From: Saccharothrix sp. S26
Lineage (GTDB): Bacteria > Actinomycetota > Actinomycetes > Mycobacteriales > Pseudonocardiaceae
Assembly (NCBI RefSeq): GCF_021390395.1
Contig: NZ_JAJUWT010000013.1
Span: 124,001 to 188,000, forward strand
DNA length: 64,000 nt
Direction: 5' to 3'
Below, piece after piece: positions 35,436 to 44,053 of this stretch. The stretch's first letter is position 1. The number at the start of each line of letters is the position of its first letter. The position numbers and the translations under genes were made by a program. The notes beneath the pieces were generated by a model that made no database searches, was not told the DNA's origin, and saw nothing but the letters and a program-made list of their open reading frames with translations.

Positions 35436-36359
35436 TCAGCGGCCGACCACGCCGTCGCTCAGCTCGCGCGCGATGTCGAGGTGGCCCACGTGGCGGGCGT
35501 ACTCCTGCAACAGGTGGAACAGGATCCACGCCAGCGTGGCGCGGGGCGCGTCGGGCCGGTCCCCGCGCACGGCGCGGTCGGTGAGGGCCGACTCGGCGGC
35601 GATCTCCCGCGACCGGGCGCACTCGTCGAGGTAGAACGCCCGGATGCCGTCGGTGGTGTCACCGTCCTCGACGACCCACTCGGCGCGCTCGACGTCCGGG
35701 TTGCCGTAGGGCCGCTCGACGTCCTCGCCGCGGAAGCACCACCGCAGCCAGCGCAGCTCCACGTGCGCGAGGTGCTTGACCATGGCCAACGGCGTCCAGC
35801 CGCTGGGCAGGCGGCTGGTGCGCAGCTCGTCCTCGGACAGGCCGTCGATCTTGCGCAGCACCGCGTCGCGGTAGTGGTCGAGGTAGGCCAGCAGCAGCTC
35901 GCAGGTGTCGGTGAGGTCGGGCGACGGCTCGTCGGGCACCGCGATGCGCGCGTACACGCGCGTGCCGTCGACCTCGAAGGTCGCGCCCGCCTTGCGCAGG
36001 ACCGTCATGGCGGCGACGTTGCCGGTGGTGGTGTCGGCGACGATCGTGGTGACGCCGCGCCGGGGTGCCTCCTCGATCACGCGGCGCAGCGCGGCCAGGC
36101 CGACACCGCGGCCGCGGGCGCAGCGGGCGATCCACATGCCGGTCTCGCCCTTGGCGGTCAGCCGTGCCATGCCCACCGTGCGGTCGTCCAGCACGATCTC
36201 GTAGGCGTCCTCGGCGAAACCGCGGTAGAACTCGCGGAACTCGTCGGGTCGGTCCAGCGCCCAGCCCGGCGGCATCACGTCGGCCGGGTCCGCGTCGGCC
36301 ACCGCGAGGCCGAGCAGCCGTTCCACCGCCGCGTCGTCCACCCTCCGCAACCTGATCAT
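35436..36359 (-). CDS. GNAT acetyltransferase fused to a DinB/DUF664 domain
   Basis: A 307-residue two-domain protein. The N-terminal half (~1-135) is a GNAT fold, with WIARCARGRGVGLAALRRVIEEA forming the acetyl-CoA pyrophosphate loop (RGRGVG) and NVAAMTVLRKAGATFE the family's late motif. The C-terminal half (~140-307) is a DinB/DUF664-type four-helix bundle (LLAYLDHYRDAVLRKIDGLSEDELR, SGWTPLAMVKHLAHVELRW, ILFHLLQEYARHVGHLDIARE) with spaced His residues suited to a metal site, as in thiol-dependent transferases. ATG 36359 overlaps the stop of the winged-helix gene (ATGA). Long upstream reading is the shadow of that gene. The substrate is unknown; mycothiol-linked detoxification is a possibility. 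Confidence 0.85.
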   Translation of the reverse strand: MIRLRRVDDAAVERLLGLAVADADPADVMPPGWALDRPDEFREFYRGFAEDAYEIVLDDRTVGMARLTAKGETGMWIARCARGRGVGLAALRRVIEEAPRRGVTTIVADTTTGNVAAMTVLRKAGATFEVDGTRVYARIAVPDEPSPDLTDTCELLLAYLDHYRDAVLRKIDGLSEDELRTSRLPSGWTPLAMVKHLAHVELRWLRWCFRGEDVERPYGNPDVERAEWVVEDGDTTDGIRAFYLDECARSREIAAESALTDRAVRGDRPDAPRATLAWILFHLLQEYARHVGHLDIARELSDGVVGR

Positions 36360-37513
36360 CGCGCCAGCTCCTTCTCCAACGGGGTCCGGAAGCGGGGGAT
36401 CACGCGCACCCCGCCGATCCAGGACGCCAACCGGTCCGCCTCCCGGGCGATCGCCGCTTCGCCGTCCGCGCCGACGTCGCGCAGGAGCTCCCACACGACT
36501 TCGCCGTCGGCGCGCTGGGCCCACCCGCCGACGACCTCGCCGTGCCACCAGACGGTCGGGCCGACGTTGCCCGCGGTGTCGAACAGGCGCGGCCGGTGCC
36601 GGGCGGGCAGGTACCAGTCGCGAGCCTGCCATCCCATCGGGGTCGGATCCAGTGCGGGCAGCAGCGCCGCCCACGGCCGCGGCTCCGGGACGGGCTCGAG
36701 GTCGTCGGGCAGGGCGTAGCCGGTGCCGGTGGACAGGCGCACCTCGACCGCGCCCGCGGCGGCCAGGGCCTTGCGGGTGTGGCCGAGGTTCCAGCCGGTC
36801 CACCACTTCAGGTCGGCCTCCGTGCCCGGCCCGTAGGCGGCGAGCCAGCGGCGGGCCAGCTCCGCGCGGGCGTGGTCCGGGTCGAGCTCGGGCCACGGCG
36901 TGGCGGGCTCCCAGCGGAACTGGGTGCCCAGCCACGTGCCCAGCGGGCGGCCCCGGCGCATCCGGCCGTCCGCGGCCAGCACGCGGATGATGCGGCTGGA
37001 CACGTTCTGCCGGGCCTCGTAGGGCTTGCCGGCGGCGACGACGACCTGGTCGAGCAGCGCCGGGACGTCACGGGTGAGCTCGACGGTGGTCGCCGCGCCG
37101 CGCCGCCGCAACGCCTCCAGGGTGTCCTGCTCGACCTCGGCGAGGCGGTCGGCGTCCCAGCCCGCGCCCTCGGCCAGGAAGGCGACCAGCTTGCGGCGTT
37201 CGTTCGCGGCGACGGCGGCTCCCGCGGCGGCGTGCACGACGGGCGCGGTCGCGGCGGTGACGGCGAACATCGTGCGGCGCATGCACAGCAGCCGCTCCAG
37301 CGTCCGCCGCTCGTAGAGCGCGTCCTCCACCTCGGCCACCGAGGGCCGTTCCAGGCGGGCGCACGCGGACAGGAACACCGTGGCCGGGTCGGTGGCGTGC
37401 AGCCCCACCACGGCGTCGACCACGTCCTCCACCGCCGCGGCACGCGCGGCGAGCAGGTGTCGCACACCCAGGCGGGCGCGCCGCCCGGCGTCGTCGATCT
37501 CGGGAAGCGTCAC
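36356..37513 (-). CDS. Winged-helix DNA-binding protein of the AlkZ/YcaQ (HTH_42) family
   Basis: A 385-residue protein built from tandem winged helices, the fold of AlkZ-type DNA glycosylases that remove bulky or crosslinked alkylated bases. Visible parts are ARLGVRHLL ... VVGLHATDPATVFLSACARL at the N-terminus, LLCMRRTMFAV, the middle FRWEPATPWPEL ... LARRWLAAYGPGTEADLKWWTGW, and the late LLPALDPTPMGWQARDWYL ... VWWHGEVVGGW. In catalytic AlkZ proteins the N-terminal segment carries Gln-x-Gln or Gln-x-Asp; here the corresponding place reads His-Ala-Thr-Asp, so activity is uncertain. GTG 37513 has GAGGA at ideal spacing; GTG 37519 is the alternative. It is translationally coupled to the GNAT-DinB gene. 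Confidence 0.8.
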   Translation of the reverse strand: MTLPEIDDAGRRARLGVRHLLAARAAAVEDVVDAVVGLHATDPATVFLSACARLERPSVAEVEDALYERRTLERLLCMRRTMFAVTAATAPVVHAAAGAAVAANERRKLVAFLAEGAGWDADRLAEVEQDTLEALRRRGAATTVELTRDVPALLDQVVVAAGKPYEARQNVSSRIIRVLAADGRMRRGRPLGTWLGTQFRWEPATPWPELDPDHARAELARRWLAAYGPGTEADLKWWTGWNLGHTRKALAAAGAVEVRLSTGTGYALPDDLEPVPEPRPWAALLPALDPTPMGWQARDWYLPARHRPRLFDTAGNVGPTVWWHGEVVGGWAQRADGEVVWELLRDVGADGEAAIAREADRLASWIGGVRVIPRFRTPLEKELAR

Positions 37514-37590
37514 CGGCACATCCTCGGCGATCTACCCTGGCCGACGAAACCGGGATCGCGGAACCCGGACACCCCCTGGACGAGGACGCG

Positions 37591-38172
37591 ATGTCGGCAA
37601 CACGGCTGCTGGTGCTCGGGGTGGTGCGCGGCTACGGGCGCGCCCACGGCTACCTGATCGGCAACGACCTGATGTCGTGGGGCGCGGGGGAGTGGGCCAA
37701 CGTCAAGTGGGGCTCGATCTACCACGCGCTCAAGCAGCTCACCAAGGACGGCTGCCTGGTCGACCACGACGTGCCACCCGGCCGCACCGACTACGAGATC
37801 ACCCCCGCGGGGGAGGCCGAGTACCGCGTGCTGCTCCGCGACGCGCTGCGGCGGCCGGAGACGCGGCCCGACCTGCTCGCCGCCGGGCTGGCGCTGCTGC
37901 CGTCGCTGACCCGCGAGGAGGCCGTGGACCTGCTCACCGAACGGCTCGCCGCGCTGGAGGCACGGCGTGACGCGGCGCGCGGGCAGGCCGGGCGGTGGCG
38001 TGAACCGGCGCACGTCAAGGAGCTGTACGGGCTGTGGGAGCACACCGCGGCCACCGGCGCCGAGTGGACCCGGGGCCTGGTCGAACGCCTGCGCGCGGGC
38101 GCGTACCCCATGGCCGGCGAGCCGGGATCGCCCGGCGCGCCCGGCAGTTGGGCTATACTCAAACTTGAGTAG
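37591..38172 (+). CDS. PadR-family transcriptional regulator
   Basis: A 193-residue regulator. The winged helix (~1-85) has LLVLGVVRGYGRAHGYLIGNDL, WGSIYHALKQLTKDGCL and the wing GRTDYEITPAGEAEY. The C-terminal part holds the longer helical dimerisation region of PadR subfamily proteins (Vir_act_alpha_C-like). ATG 37591 follows GACGAGGA. The last codons coincide with a perfect palindrome (38156-38171), a likely operator for itself or for the SNF2/SWIM pair downstream. PadR proteins generally repress detoxification or transport genes and respond to small ligands. Confidence 0.87.
   Translation: MSATRLLVLGVVRGYGRAHGYLIGNDLMSWGAGEWANVKWGSIYHALKQLTKDGCLVDHDVPPGRTDYEITPAGEAEYRVLLRDALRRPETRPDLLAAGLALLPSLTREEAVDLLTERLAALEARRDAARGQAGRWREPAHVKELYGLWEHTAATGAEWTRGLVERLRAGAYPMAGEPGSPGAPGSWAILKLE
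38156..38171. promoter_or_regulatory. Perfect 7-2-7 palindrome with embedded -10 at the end of the PadR gene
   Basis: TACTCAAACTTGAGTA has fully complementary 7-bp arms; a TATACT hexamer (38154-38159) overlaps its left arm. It precedes the SNF2 gene, which suggests a repressible promoter, with the PadR protein as candidate binder. Confidence 0.55.
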
Positions 38173-38196
38173 CGAGGGGGAGCGCTGAACACAGGG

Positions 38197-40896
38197 TTGG
38201 AGCGGTACGCGGCCGTCTTCGAGGCCGCCGACCCGCCACGCACATCCACGATCGCCTTCTACCCCGCCCAGGATCCGCCCGCCGACACCGGCCCCGACCA
38301 GGGGACACCCGGCCCCGACCGGCTCACCGTCGCCACCCCGGACGGCGGCACGCGGACCGTGCCCGCCCTGCGCCTGCCGGTGGCCGAGGCCGTCCCGCTG
38401 CTCAGCCGTGCCCGGCGTGCACCGCACGCCCACCCCGCCACCGCGTTCTGGGGCGCGGCCGTGGTCGTGGCGCTGCAACTGGTCGCCCGCGGCCGGGTGC
38501 GTCCCGCGGTCACCGACGGGGACTTCGACGCCTGGCTGCTCGGCCCGCTCGACGCCGCCGACCACGCCCGCGTCCGCGACTTGGCCCACGCCATGCCCGC
38601 GCACGCCCGAGCCGTGCCGCTGTCCGGGCGCGACCCGCTCGAACTGACCGACGCCGAACCGCTGCTGCACGCCTTCCTCGACGCCGTCGCCGACACCATG
38701 CCGCGCGGCGCGGCCGCGGTGCACGCCGCCGGCGCGCCCGCGTTCGCCGCGACCGCCCCCCAGCAGGTGCCGCACCTGCGCGACTGGGCCGACCAGGGCG
38801 TGCGCATCTCGCTGCGGATCGAGGGCCTGGGCCCGTTCCGCGCCGTCGTGCAGGTCCACGACCTCGCCGACCCGGCCCGCGTGGTCGACGCCGCCGAGCT
38901 GTGGGCCTCGGCCAACCAGCGCTCCCGCGCCGACGCCATGGTCGCCCTGCGCCGCGCCGCCCGCGCCTGGCCGCCGCTGGAACGGCTGCTCGACCAGGCC
39001 GTGCCCGACGAGGTCGCCCTGCTCGACTCCGACATCGAGCACCTGCTCGTCACCGGCGCGGTCCGGCTCGCCGGCGCGGGCGTGGAGGTGCACTGGCCCA
39101 AGGACCTCGTGCGCGACCTCTCCGCGAGGGTCCTCATCGGCGAACGCCCCACCGACCGGCCCGCGTTCTTCGGACCAGACCAGCTCACCTCCGTGGACTG
39201 GCAGCTCGCCCTCGGCGACGACCCGCTCACCCCCGAGGAGCTGGACGCCCTCGCCGAGGCCACCCGGCCGGTCGTGCGGCTGCGCGACCGCTGGACCCTC
39301 GTCGACCCCGAGCTCGCCCGCCGCGCCCGCGAACGCCACCTCAAGCCCGTCACCGCGATCGACGCCCTCGGCGCGGCCCTCACCGGCACCACCCACGTCG
39401 ACGGCGTGGAGGTCGAGGTCGCCGCCACCGGCTGGCTGGACGAGCTCAAGTCCCGCCTCGCCGACCTCGACCGCGAACCGATCACCGCACCACCCGGGCT
39501 GCGCGCCACCCTGCGCGACTACCAGCTGCACGGCCTGCGCTGGCTGGACCGCATGACCTCGCTGGGCCTGGGCGCGTGCCTGGCCGACGACATGGGCCTG
39601 GGCAAGACCGTCACGCTCATCGCGCTGCACCTGCACCGCGCCCGGCGCGACCCCGGCCCCACCCTGGTGGTGTGCCCCGCGTCGCTGATGGGCAACTGGC
39701 AGCGCGAGATCGAGCGGTTCGCGCCCGGCGTGCCCGTCCGCCGCTTCCACGGCCCCCGCCGCGAGCTCGCCCGCGACGGCTTCGTGCTCACCACCTACGG
39801 CACGATGCGCCTGGACGCCGACCGGCTCGCCGACGTCGACTGGGGCCTGGTCGTCGCCGACGAGGCCCAGCACGTGAAGAACCCCGCCTCCGACACCGCC
39901 AAGGCCCTGCGCCGCATCCCCGCCCGCGCCCGCGTCGCCCTCACCGGCACCCCGGTCGAGAACACCCTGTCGGAGCTGTGGGCGATCCTCGACTGGACCA
40001 CCCCCGGCCTGCTCGGCACCCGGGCCGAGTTCAAGGCCCGCTGGGCCGGGCCGATCGAAGCCGACCGCGACCACGAGACCGCGCAGCGCTTCGCCCGGCT
40101 CGTGCGGCCGTTCCTGCTGCGCCGGCGCAAGACCGACCCCGGCATCGCGCCCGAGCTGCCGCCCAAGACCGAGACCGACCAGCCCGTCGCCCTCACCCGC
40201 GAACAGGCCGCGCTCTACGAGGCCGTCGTGCGGGAACTCATGGCCGAGGTCCGCGAGGCCGACGGCATCGCCCGGCGCGGCCGGATCGTCAAGCTCCTCA
40301 CCGGCCTCAAGCAGGTCTGCAACCACCCCGCCCAGTACCTCAAGGAGACCTCGCCGAAGCTCGCCGGCCGCTCGGGCAAGCTCGAACTGCTCGACGAGCT
40401 GCTCGACACCATCCTCGCCGAGGGCGGCGCGGTGCTCGTGTTCACCCAGTACGTCGCCATGGCCCGGCTGCTGGAACGCCACCTCGAAGGCCGCGGCGTG
40501 CCCACCCAGCTGCTGCACGGCGGCACGCCCGTCGCGGTCCGCGACGACATGGTCCGCCGCTTCCAGGACGGCGAGTGCCCCGTGTTCCTGCTGTCCCTCA
40601 AAGCCGCCGGCACCGGCCTCAACCTCACCCGCGCCGACCACGTCGTGCACTACGACCGGTGGTGGAACCCCGCCGTCGAGGACCAGGCCACCGACCGCGC
40701 CCACCGCATCGGCCAGACCCGGCCCGTGCAGGTGCACCGGCTCATCGCCGAGGGCACCATCGAGGACCGCATCGCCGCGATGCTGCGCGCCAAGCGCGAC
40801 CTCGCCGACGCCGTCCTGGCCCGCGGCGACGCCGCGTTCACCGAACTGTCCGACGACGAACTGGGCAACCTCGTCGAACTCCGGAGCGGCACATGA
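38197..40896 (+). CDS. SNF2-family (Swi2/Snf2, HepA-like) DNA translocase
   Basis: An 899-residue superfamily 2 ATPase. The N-terminal ~420 residues are a divergent region specific to bacterial SNF2/SWIM pairs. The motor has LRDYQLHGLRWLDRM, motif I DDMGLGKT, motif II DEAQ (VVADEAQHVKN), LTGTPVENTLSELWAIL, LFTQY-like (VLVFTQYVAM), LLSLKAAGTGLNLTRADHV and motif VI DRAHRIGQ. Such proteins move along duplex DNA or remodel bound proteins; bacterial members are often linked to repair or defence. TTG 38197 is the listed start. A CTG at 38185, closer to the AGGGGGAG site, is an alternative, so the N-terminus is uncertain by four residues. The stop overlaps the SWIM gene (ATGA), indicating obligate coexpression. 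Confidence 0.9.
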   Translation: MERYAAVFEAADPPRTSTIAFYPAQDPPADTGPDQGTPGPDRLTVATPDGGTRTVPALRLPVAEAVPLLSRARRAPHAHPATAFWGAAVVVALQLVARGRVRPAVTDGDFDAWLLGPLDAADHARVRDLAHAMPAHARAVPLSGRDPLELTDAEPLLHAFLDAVADTMPRGAAAVHAAGAPAFAATAPQQVPHLRDWADQGVRISLRIEGLGPFRAVVQVHDLADPARVVDAAELWASANQRSRADAMVALRRAARAWPPLERLLDQAVPDEVALLDSDIEHLLVTGAVRLAGAGVEVHWPKDLVRDLSARVLIGERPTDRPAFFGPDQLTSVDWQLALGDDPLTPEELDALAEATRPVVRLRDRWTLVDPELARRARERHLKPVTAIDALGAALTGTTHVDGVEVEVAATGWLDELKSRLADLDREPITAPPGLRATLRDYQLHGLRWLDRMTSLGLGACLADDMGLGKTVTLIALHLHRARRDPGPTLVVCPASLMGNWQREIERFAPGVPVRRFHGPRRELARDGFVLTTYGTMRLDADRLADVDWGLVVADEAQHVKNPASDTAKALRRIPARARVALTGTPVENTLSELWAILDWTTPGLLGTRAEFKARWAGPIEADRDHETAQRFARLVRPFLLRRRKTDPGIAPELPPKTETDQPVALTREQAALYEAVVRELMAEVREADGIARRGRIVKLLTGLKQVCNHPAQYLKETSPKLAGRSGKLELLDELLDTILAEGGAVLVFTQYVAMARLLERHLEGRGVPTQLLHGGTPVAVRDDMVRRFQDGECPVFLLSLKAAGTGLNLTRADHVVHYDRWWNPAVEDQATDRAHRIGQTRPVQVHRLIAEGTIEDRIAAMLRAKRDLADAVLARGDAAFTELSDDELGNLVELRSGT

Positions 40897-41990
40897 GCGA
40901 CCGCGTCAAGGGCTTCCCCGCGTTCGGCAAGGGCGTGCGCCACACCCGCTCCTGGTGGGGCAAGGCGTGGCTGCAAGCCCTGGAGGACACCTCGCTGGAC
41001 CAGGCGCCGCTGCGCCAGGGCCGCAAGTACGCCCACGCCGGGCTCGTCGGCACCATCACCGTCAGCCCCGGCCGCCTCGCCGCCACCGTCTACGACACCG
41101 AGGACACCTACCACACGGTCGTCCACGTCACGCAGCTCACCGACGCCGAGTGGAACCGGTTCCTCGGCCAGGTCGCCGCCAAGGCCGGCCACCTCGCCGC
41201 GCTGTTCGACCGGGAGATGCCCCGCGAGCTCGCCGACGCCGCCGCCGACGCGGGCGTGCCGTTGCTGCCCGGCATCGGCGACCTCGACCCCGAGTGCACC
41301 TGCCCCGGCTGGGAACTGCCCTGCCGCCACGCCGCCGCCCTGTGCCACCAGGCGTCCTGGCTGCTCGACGCCGACCCCTGGGTGCTGCTGCTCCTGCGCG
41401 GCCGCGACCAGGACGAGGTCGTCGCCGGCGCGCGGCCCACCAGCGGCGTCCTGGCCACCGCCGCCTACGCCGAACCCGTCCGCGACCTGCCCGACGACCC
41501 GCCGCCCGCCGACCTCGGCCCGCTGCCGGAGTTCGAGCCCGCGCCCGGCCTCGACGTCGAGGTGCTGCGGTTGCTCGTCGCCGACGCCGCCGCCAAGGCC
41601 CGCGAGGTGCTCGCCACCGGCCGGTGGCCCGCCCCCGACGACCGGCGCGACCACATCCGCATGGCCGCCACCCACCCCGCCCTGCGCGACCGCCTCGACG
41701 CCGAACCGCGTGCCGTGCGCGCCTGGCGACAAGGCGGCGCGACCGCCCTGGACGTCCTCGAACAGCCCTGGACCCCCGGCAAGACCGACACCGCCCGCGC
41801 CCGCGCCGCCTGGGACCGCGGCGAACTGCCCGAACCGACCGTGTGGCGCAACCGCTGGACCGTCCACGACCGGCAACTGCGCTACGGCCGCGACGGCCGC
41901 TGGTACCCCTACCGCCGCGTCGACGGGGACTGGTGGCCCACCGGCACCCCGCACCGCGACCCCACCGCGGCCCTCACCGACGCCGACTAG
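40893..41990 (+). CDS. SWIM zinc-finger protein, partner of the SNF2 translocase
   Basis: A 365-residue protein with a SWIM-type zinc finger near residues 130-150, reading CTCPGWELPCRHAAALCHQ (the CxCx(n)CxH pattern). The N-terminal FGKGVRHTRSWWGKAWLQALE is the typical opening of bacterial proteins encoded beside SNF2 helicases. The C-terminal third is rich in Trp and charged residues (WYPYRRVDGDWWPTGTPHRDP). The ATG overlaps the helicase stop, so the two are made together and probably act as a complex on DNA or RNA. The molecular role of this pair is not established. Confidence 0.85.
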   Translation: MSDRVKGFPAFGKGVRHTRSWWGKAWLQALEDTSLDQAPLRQGRKYAHAGLVGTITVSPGRLAATVYDTEDTYHTVVHVTQLTDAEWNRFLGQVAAKAGHLAALFDREMPRELADAAADAGVPLLPGIGDLDPECTCPGWELPCRHAAALCHQASWLLDADPWVLLLLRGRDQDEVVAGARPTSGVLATAAYAEPVRDLPDDPPPADLGPLPEFEPAPGLDVEVLRLLVADAAAKAREVLATGRWPAPDDRRDHIRMAATHPALRDRLDAEPRAVRAWRQGGATALDVLEQPWTPGKTDTARARAAWDRGELPEPTVWRNRWTVHDRQLRYGRDGRWYPYRRVDGDWWPTGTPHRDPTAALTDAD

Positions 41991-42044
41991 CCCCGGCCCG
42001 CCGAAAGCACCCGAAGCCGGGGGAGGGTCGCCTACGCTCACCAG

Positions 42045-42518
42045 GTGGTCGACTCACCACCGAACCCCACCCAGGTGCGGCTGACCAGCCCGCGCTCGGC
42101 CCGCGCGCCGAAGATCCTCGCGGCCGTCGTCGCGGTCGGCGCGCTCGTCGGCGGCACGAATACCGTGGCGCGCTCGCAGACCTGGTGGGAAGTCGTGCTG
42201 TGGGTGGGCGCGTCCCTCCTGGTGATCCTCGTCGCGGTCAGCATCGGCGCGACCGCCGCCGAGGACGCCCGCGCGTCCGCCGCGCTGCGCGCCACCGCGG
42301 TGCCGGCCCGAGCCGAGGTCGTCGAGGCCGAGTACGTCGACGAGGGCGACGACCCCGCGTACCGGCTGACGCTGTGGATCACCCCGCCGGGCGGCGTCGG
42401 CTTCCCGGTGGAGCACCGCTGCGACCACCTCACGTGCGTCACCGCCGCCGGACGGTCCGACGCGGTGCTCGACGTCCTCGTCGACCCGACCGTGCGCACC
42501 TGGGCCGTCGTCCACTGA
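42045..42518 (+). CDS. Small membrane protein with a DUF3592-like soluble domain
   Basis: A 157-residue protein with two hydrophobic helices (~24-42 and ~50-72) followed by a beta-rich soluble part (RAEVVEAEYVDEGDDPAYRLTLWITPPGG ... VLVDPTVRTWAV), a layout seen in DUF3592-type proteins, which tend to have the modification-like turn followed by a final VDP strand. Function unknown. The gene seems leaderless: TACGCT at 42033-42038 lies 6 nt before GTG 42045 and no ribosome site is present. Confidence 0.68.
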   Translation: MVDSPPNPTQVRLTSPRSARAPKILAAVVAVGALVGGTNTVARSQTWWEVVLWVGASLLVILVAVSIGATAAEDARASAALRATAVPARAEVVEAEYVDEGDDPAYRLTLWITPPGGVGFPVEHRCDHLTCVTAAGRSDAVLDVLVDPTVRTWAVVH

Positions 42519-42579
42519 AGCGGGTCGAACCGTCCACTGTCACCACGGAGGCACCGGAACCGCAGGTGAAGCCCGCTTC

Positions 42580-42607
42580 ACCACACCTGTGGTACCACAC
42601 CTGTGGT
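42580..42607. repeat. Two exact tandem copies of a 14-bp palindromic unit
   Basis: ACCACACCTGTGGT at 42580-42593 is repeated without a gap at 42594-42607. Each copy has complementary 6-bp arms around CC. It lies in the 189-bp interval between two convergent genes, where no promoter is expected. Confidence 0.7.
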
Positions 42608-42613
42608 GGTCGG

Positions 42614-42670
42614 CGGCGGTGGCGGCGACCCAGGGTGTTCCCGGGACGGACGGGGTCGCCGCCACCGCCG
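42614..42670. terminator. Strong hairpin between convergent genes
   Basis: A perfect 18-bp stem: 42614-42631 (CGGCGGTGGCGGCGACCC) pairs with 42653-42670, 21-nt loop. It would end transcription of the DUF3592-like gene and of the facing DUF5703/lipoprotein pair. Confidence 0.72.
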
Positions 42671-42707
42671 AGGCGGTGACGTCCGCGAAGGCCGCGACGG
42701 ACCGGCC

Positions 42708-42923
42708 CTAGGTGATCACACCCGGCATCACCGCGGCCGTCCGCTTGCGGCGCAGCCACACCTTGCGCGAACCGTCGCCGAACAGCAGCGTCCGCGACAG
42801 CTCCCACCCCGCGAACTCCGCGTGGATCGTCAGCTGCGTCGTCGCCGTGCGACGGGAGACACCGGCCGGCAACCGCAGCGGCCGGTACTCCCAGTCCCCG
42901 TCGACCACCCCTTCGCCCGTCAT
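42708..42923 (-). CDS. DUF5703-family small protein
   Basis: A 71-residue protein with the pattern DxEYRPLRLPxGVSRRTATTQLTIHAEFxGWELSRxLLxxDGxRKVWLRRK, which I recognise as a short conserved actinomycete family of unknown function (DUF5703). No signal or membrane segment. ATG 42923 follows AGGTGATCGG and overlaps the stop of the preceding lipoprotein gene (ATGA), so the two form an operon. The short length is normal for the family. Confidence 0.75.
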   Translation of the reverse strand: MTGEGVVDGDWEYRPLRLPAGVSRRTATTQLTIHAEFAGWELSRTLLFGDGSRKVWLRRKRTAAVMPGVIT

Positions 42924-43882
42924 CCGATCACCTGCATCCCTGCGCCGTCCCCGGACGCGACGAACACGCGCCCGCTGCCTGGATCAACCGCCACCGAATC
43001 CGGCTGGCGGACCGTGGCGAAGCGCTGCCGCTCCACCGGCTCCGCACCCGCCACGTCGAACGCCACGACCTCGTTGCGCCCGGTGAGCGTGATCCACACC
43101 AGGTCGCGCGCCTCGTCATAGGCCATCCCGTACGGCTCGCCCGGCAAGGGGTAGCGCAGCCGCATGATCAACGGGCCGGTGGAGAACGCCATCAGCTCGC
43201 CACCCCGCGTGTCCACCACGAACACCCGGCCGAACCGGTCGGCCACCGCGTTCGTCGCGCCCTCGCCCGCGCGCAGCCCCGCACCGGGGCCCTCGGCCGC
43301 CGGGTCCAGGTCGAACACCGCGCTGCGCGGCCGGTCCAGCACCACCGCCGCGTCGCCCACCGCGACCAGCCGGTCCGGGCTGGAGATGCCGCGCACCACG
43401 TGCCCGTCCACCGACACCTGCCGCAGGTCCCGCTGCGCCACCAGCGTCTTCCCGCCCACCCGGGCGGTGTCCACGGGCGCTCCGTCCACCGCGCGCTGCG
43501 CCGTCGTCCCATCGGGCCGGATCGTCACCACGACACCGGCGGGCACCACCGCCTCCACCGCGTCACCGACCGTGACCAGCCGTTCCGCCGGACCGGGCAA
43601 CGGCACCACCACCGGCTCACCCGGCGCGTCGACGGGGTAGAGGGCCACCGACGGCGGATCGGCCACCGCGACCGCCACCCGGCCACCGGCGACGGCGACC
43701 GACGTGGCCCGTCCCAGCGGCACCACCCGGCCCTGGGGGACACCCGCCTGCTGCGGCGACGCCGCGGGCCGCGCGGGCTCCAACGTGGCCGCGAGCTGCA
43801 GCGGATCGGCCGGGTTCTCCTCGGTCGCACAGCCCGAGACCAACGCGACCCCGGTGAGCACTACCGCCGCCAGTCGGCGCAA
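42920..43882 (-). CDS. Lipoprotein with a beta-propeller-like (NHL/SMP-30 type) sensor domain
   Basis: A 320-residue secreted lipoprotein. The signal (RRLAAVVLTGVALVSGC) ends in a lipobox VSGC, so it is lipid-anchored on the outer face of the membrane. The mature part repeats propeller blades, e.g. GRATSVAVAGGRVAVAVADPPSVALYPVDA, ERLVTVGDAVEAV, NAVADRFGRVFVVDTRGGELMAF, GMAYDEARDLVWITLTGRNEVVAFDV, DSVAVDPGSGRVFVASGDGAGMQVIG. It probably binds a small ligand or partner, function unknown. The TTG at 43882 has GGGAGG at 7-nt spacing and places the signal peptide correctly. ATG 43927 would add 15 polar residues. It is followed by the overlapping DUF5703 gene. Confidence 0.75.
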   Translation of the reverse strand: MRRLAAVVLTGVALVSGCATEENPADPLQLAATLEPARPAASPQQAGVPQGRVVPLGRATSVAVAGGRVAVAVADPPSVALYPVDAPGEPVVVPLPGPAERLVTVGDAVEAVVPAGVVVTIRPDGTTAQRAVDGAPVDTARVGGKTLVAQRDLRQVSVDGHVVRGISSPDRLVAVGDAAVVLDRPRSAVFDLDPAAEGPGAGLRAGEGATNAVADRFGRVFVVDTRGGELMAFSTGPLIMRLRYPLPGEPYGMAYDEARDLVWITLTGRNEVVAFDVAGAEPVERQRFATVRQPDSVAVDPGSGRVFVASGDGAGMQVIG

Positions 43883-43982
43883 CGTCGGACCTCCCAGTCG
43901 ACCCCGTTCAGCCCTCCCAGCATCCATCACCGAACCACCATCGTCACGCAGGGGGCGGGTGTTGTCGTTGGTCTGGGCAGGT

Positions 43983-44029
43983 GATAGTCGGCCGCCACGC
44001 GTACTACCCGGCCTTCCCCGGCGACTATC
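43983..44029. promoter_or_regulatory. Candidate divergent promoter pair
   Basis: GATAGTCG (43983-43990) and CGACTATC (44022-44029) are inverted copies, each giving a GACTAT -10-like element directed toward the lipoprotein gene (minus) and the metalloprotease gene (plus). No matching -35 pair is clear. Confidence 0.3.
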
Positions 44030-44053
44030 CCAGGTGAACGGGGAGGCGTCGCG

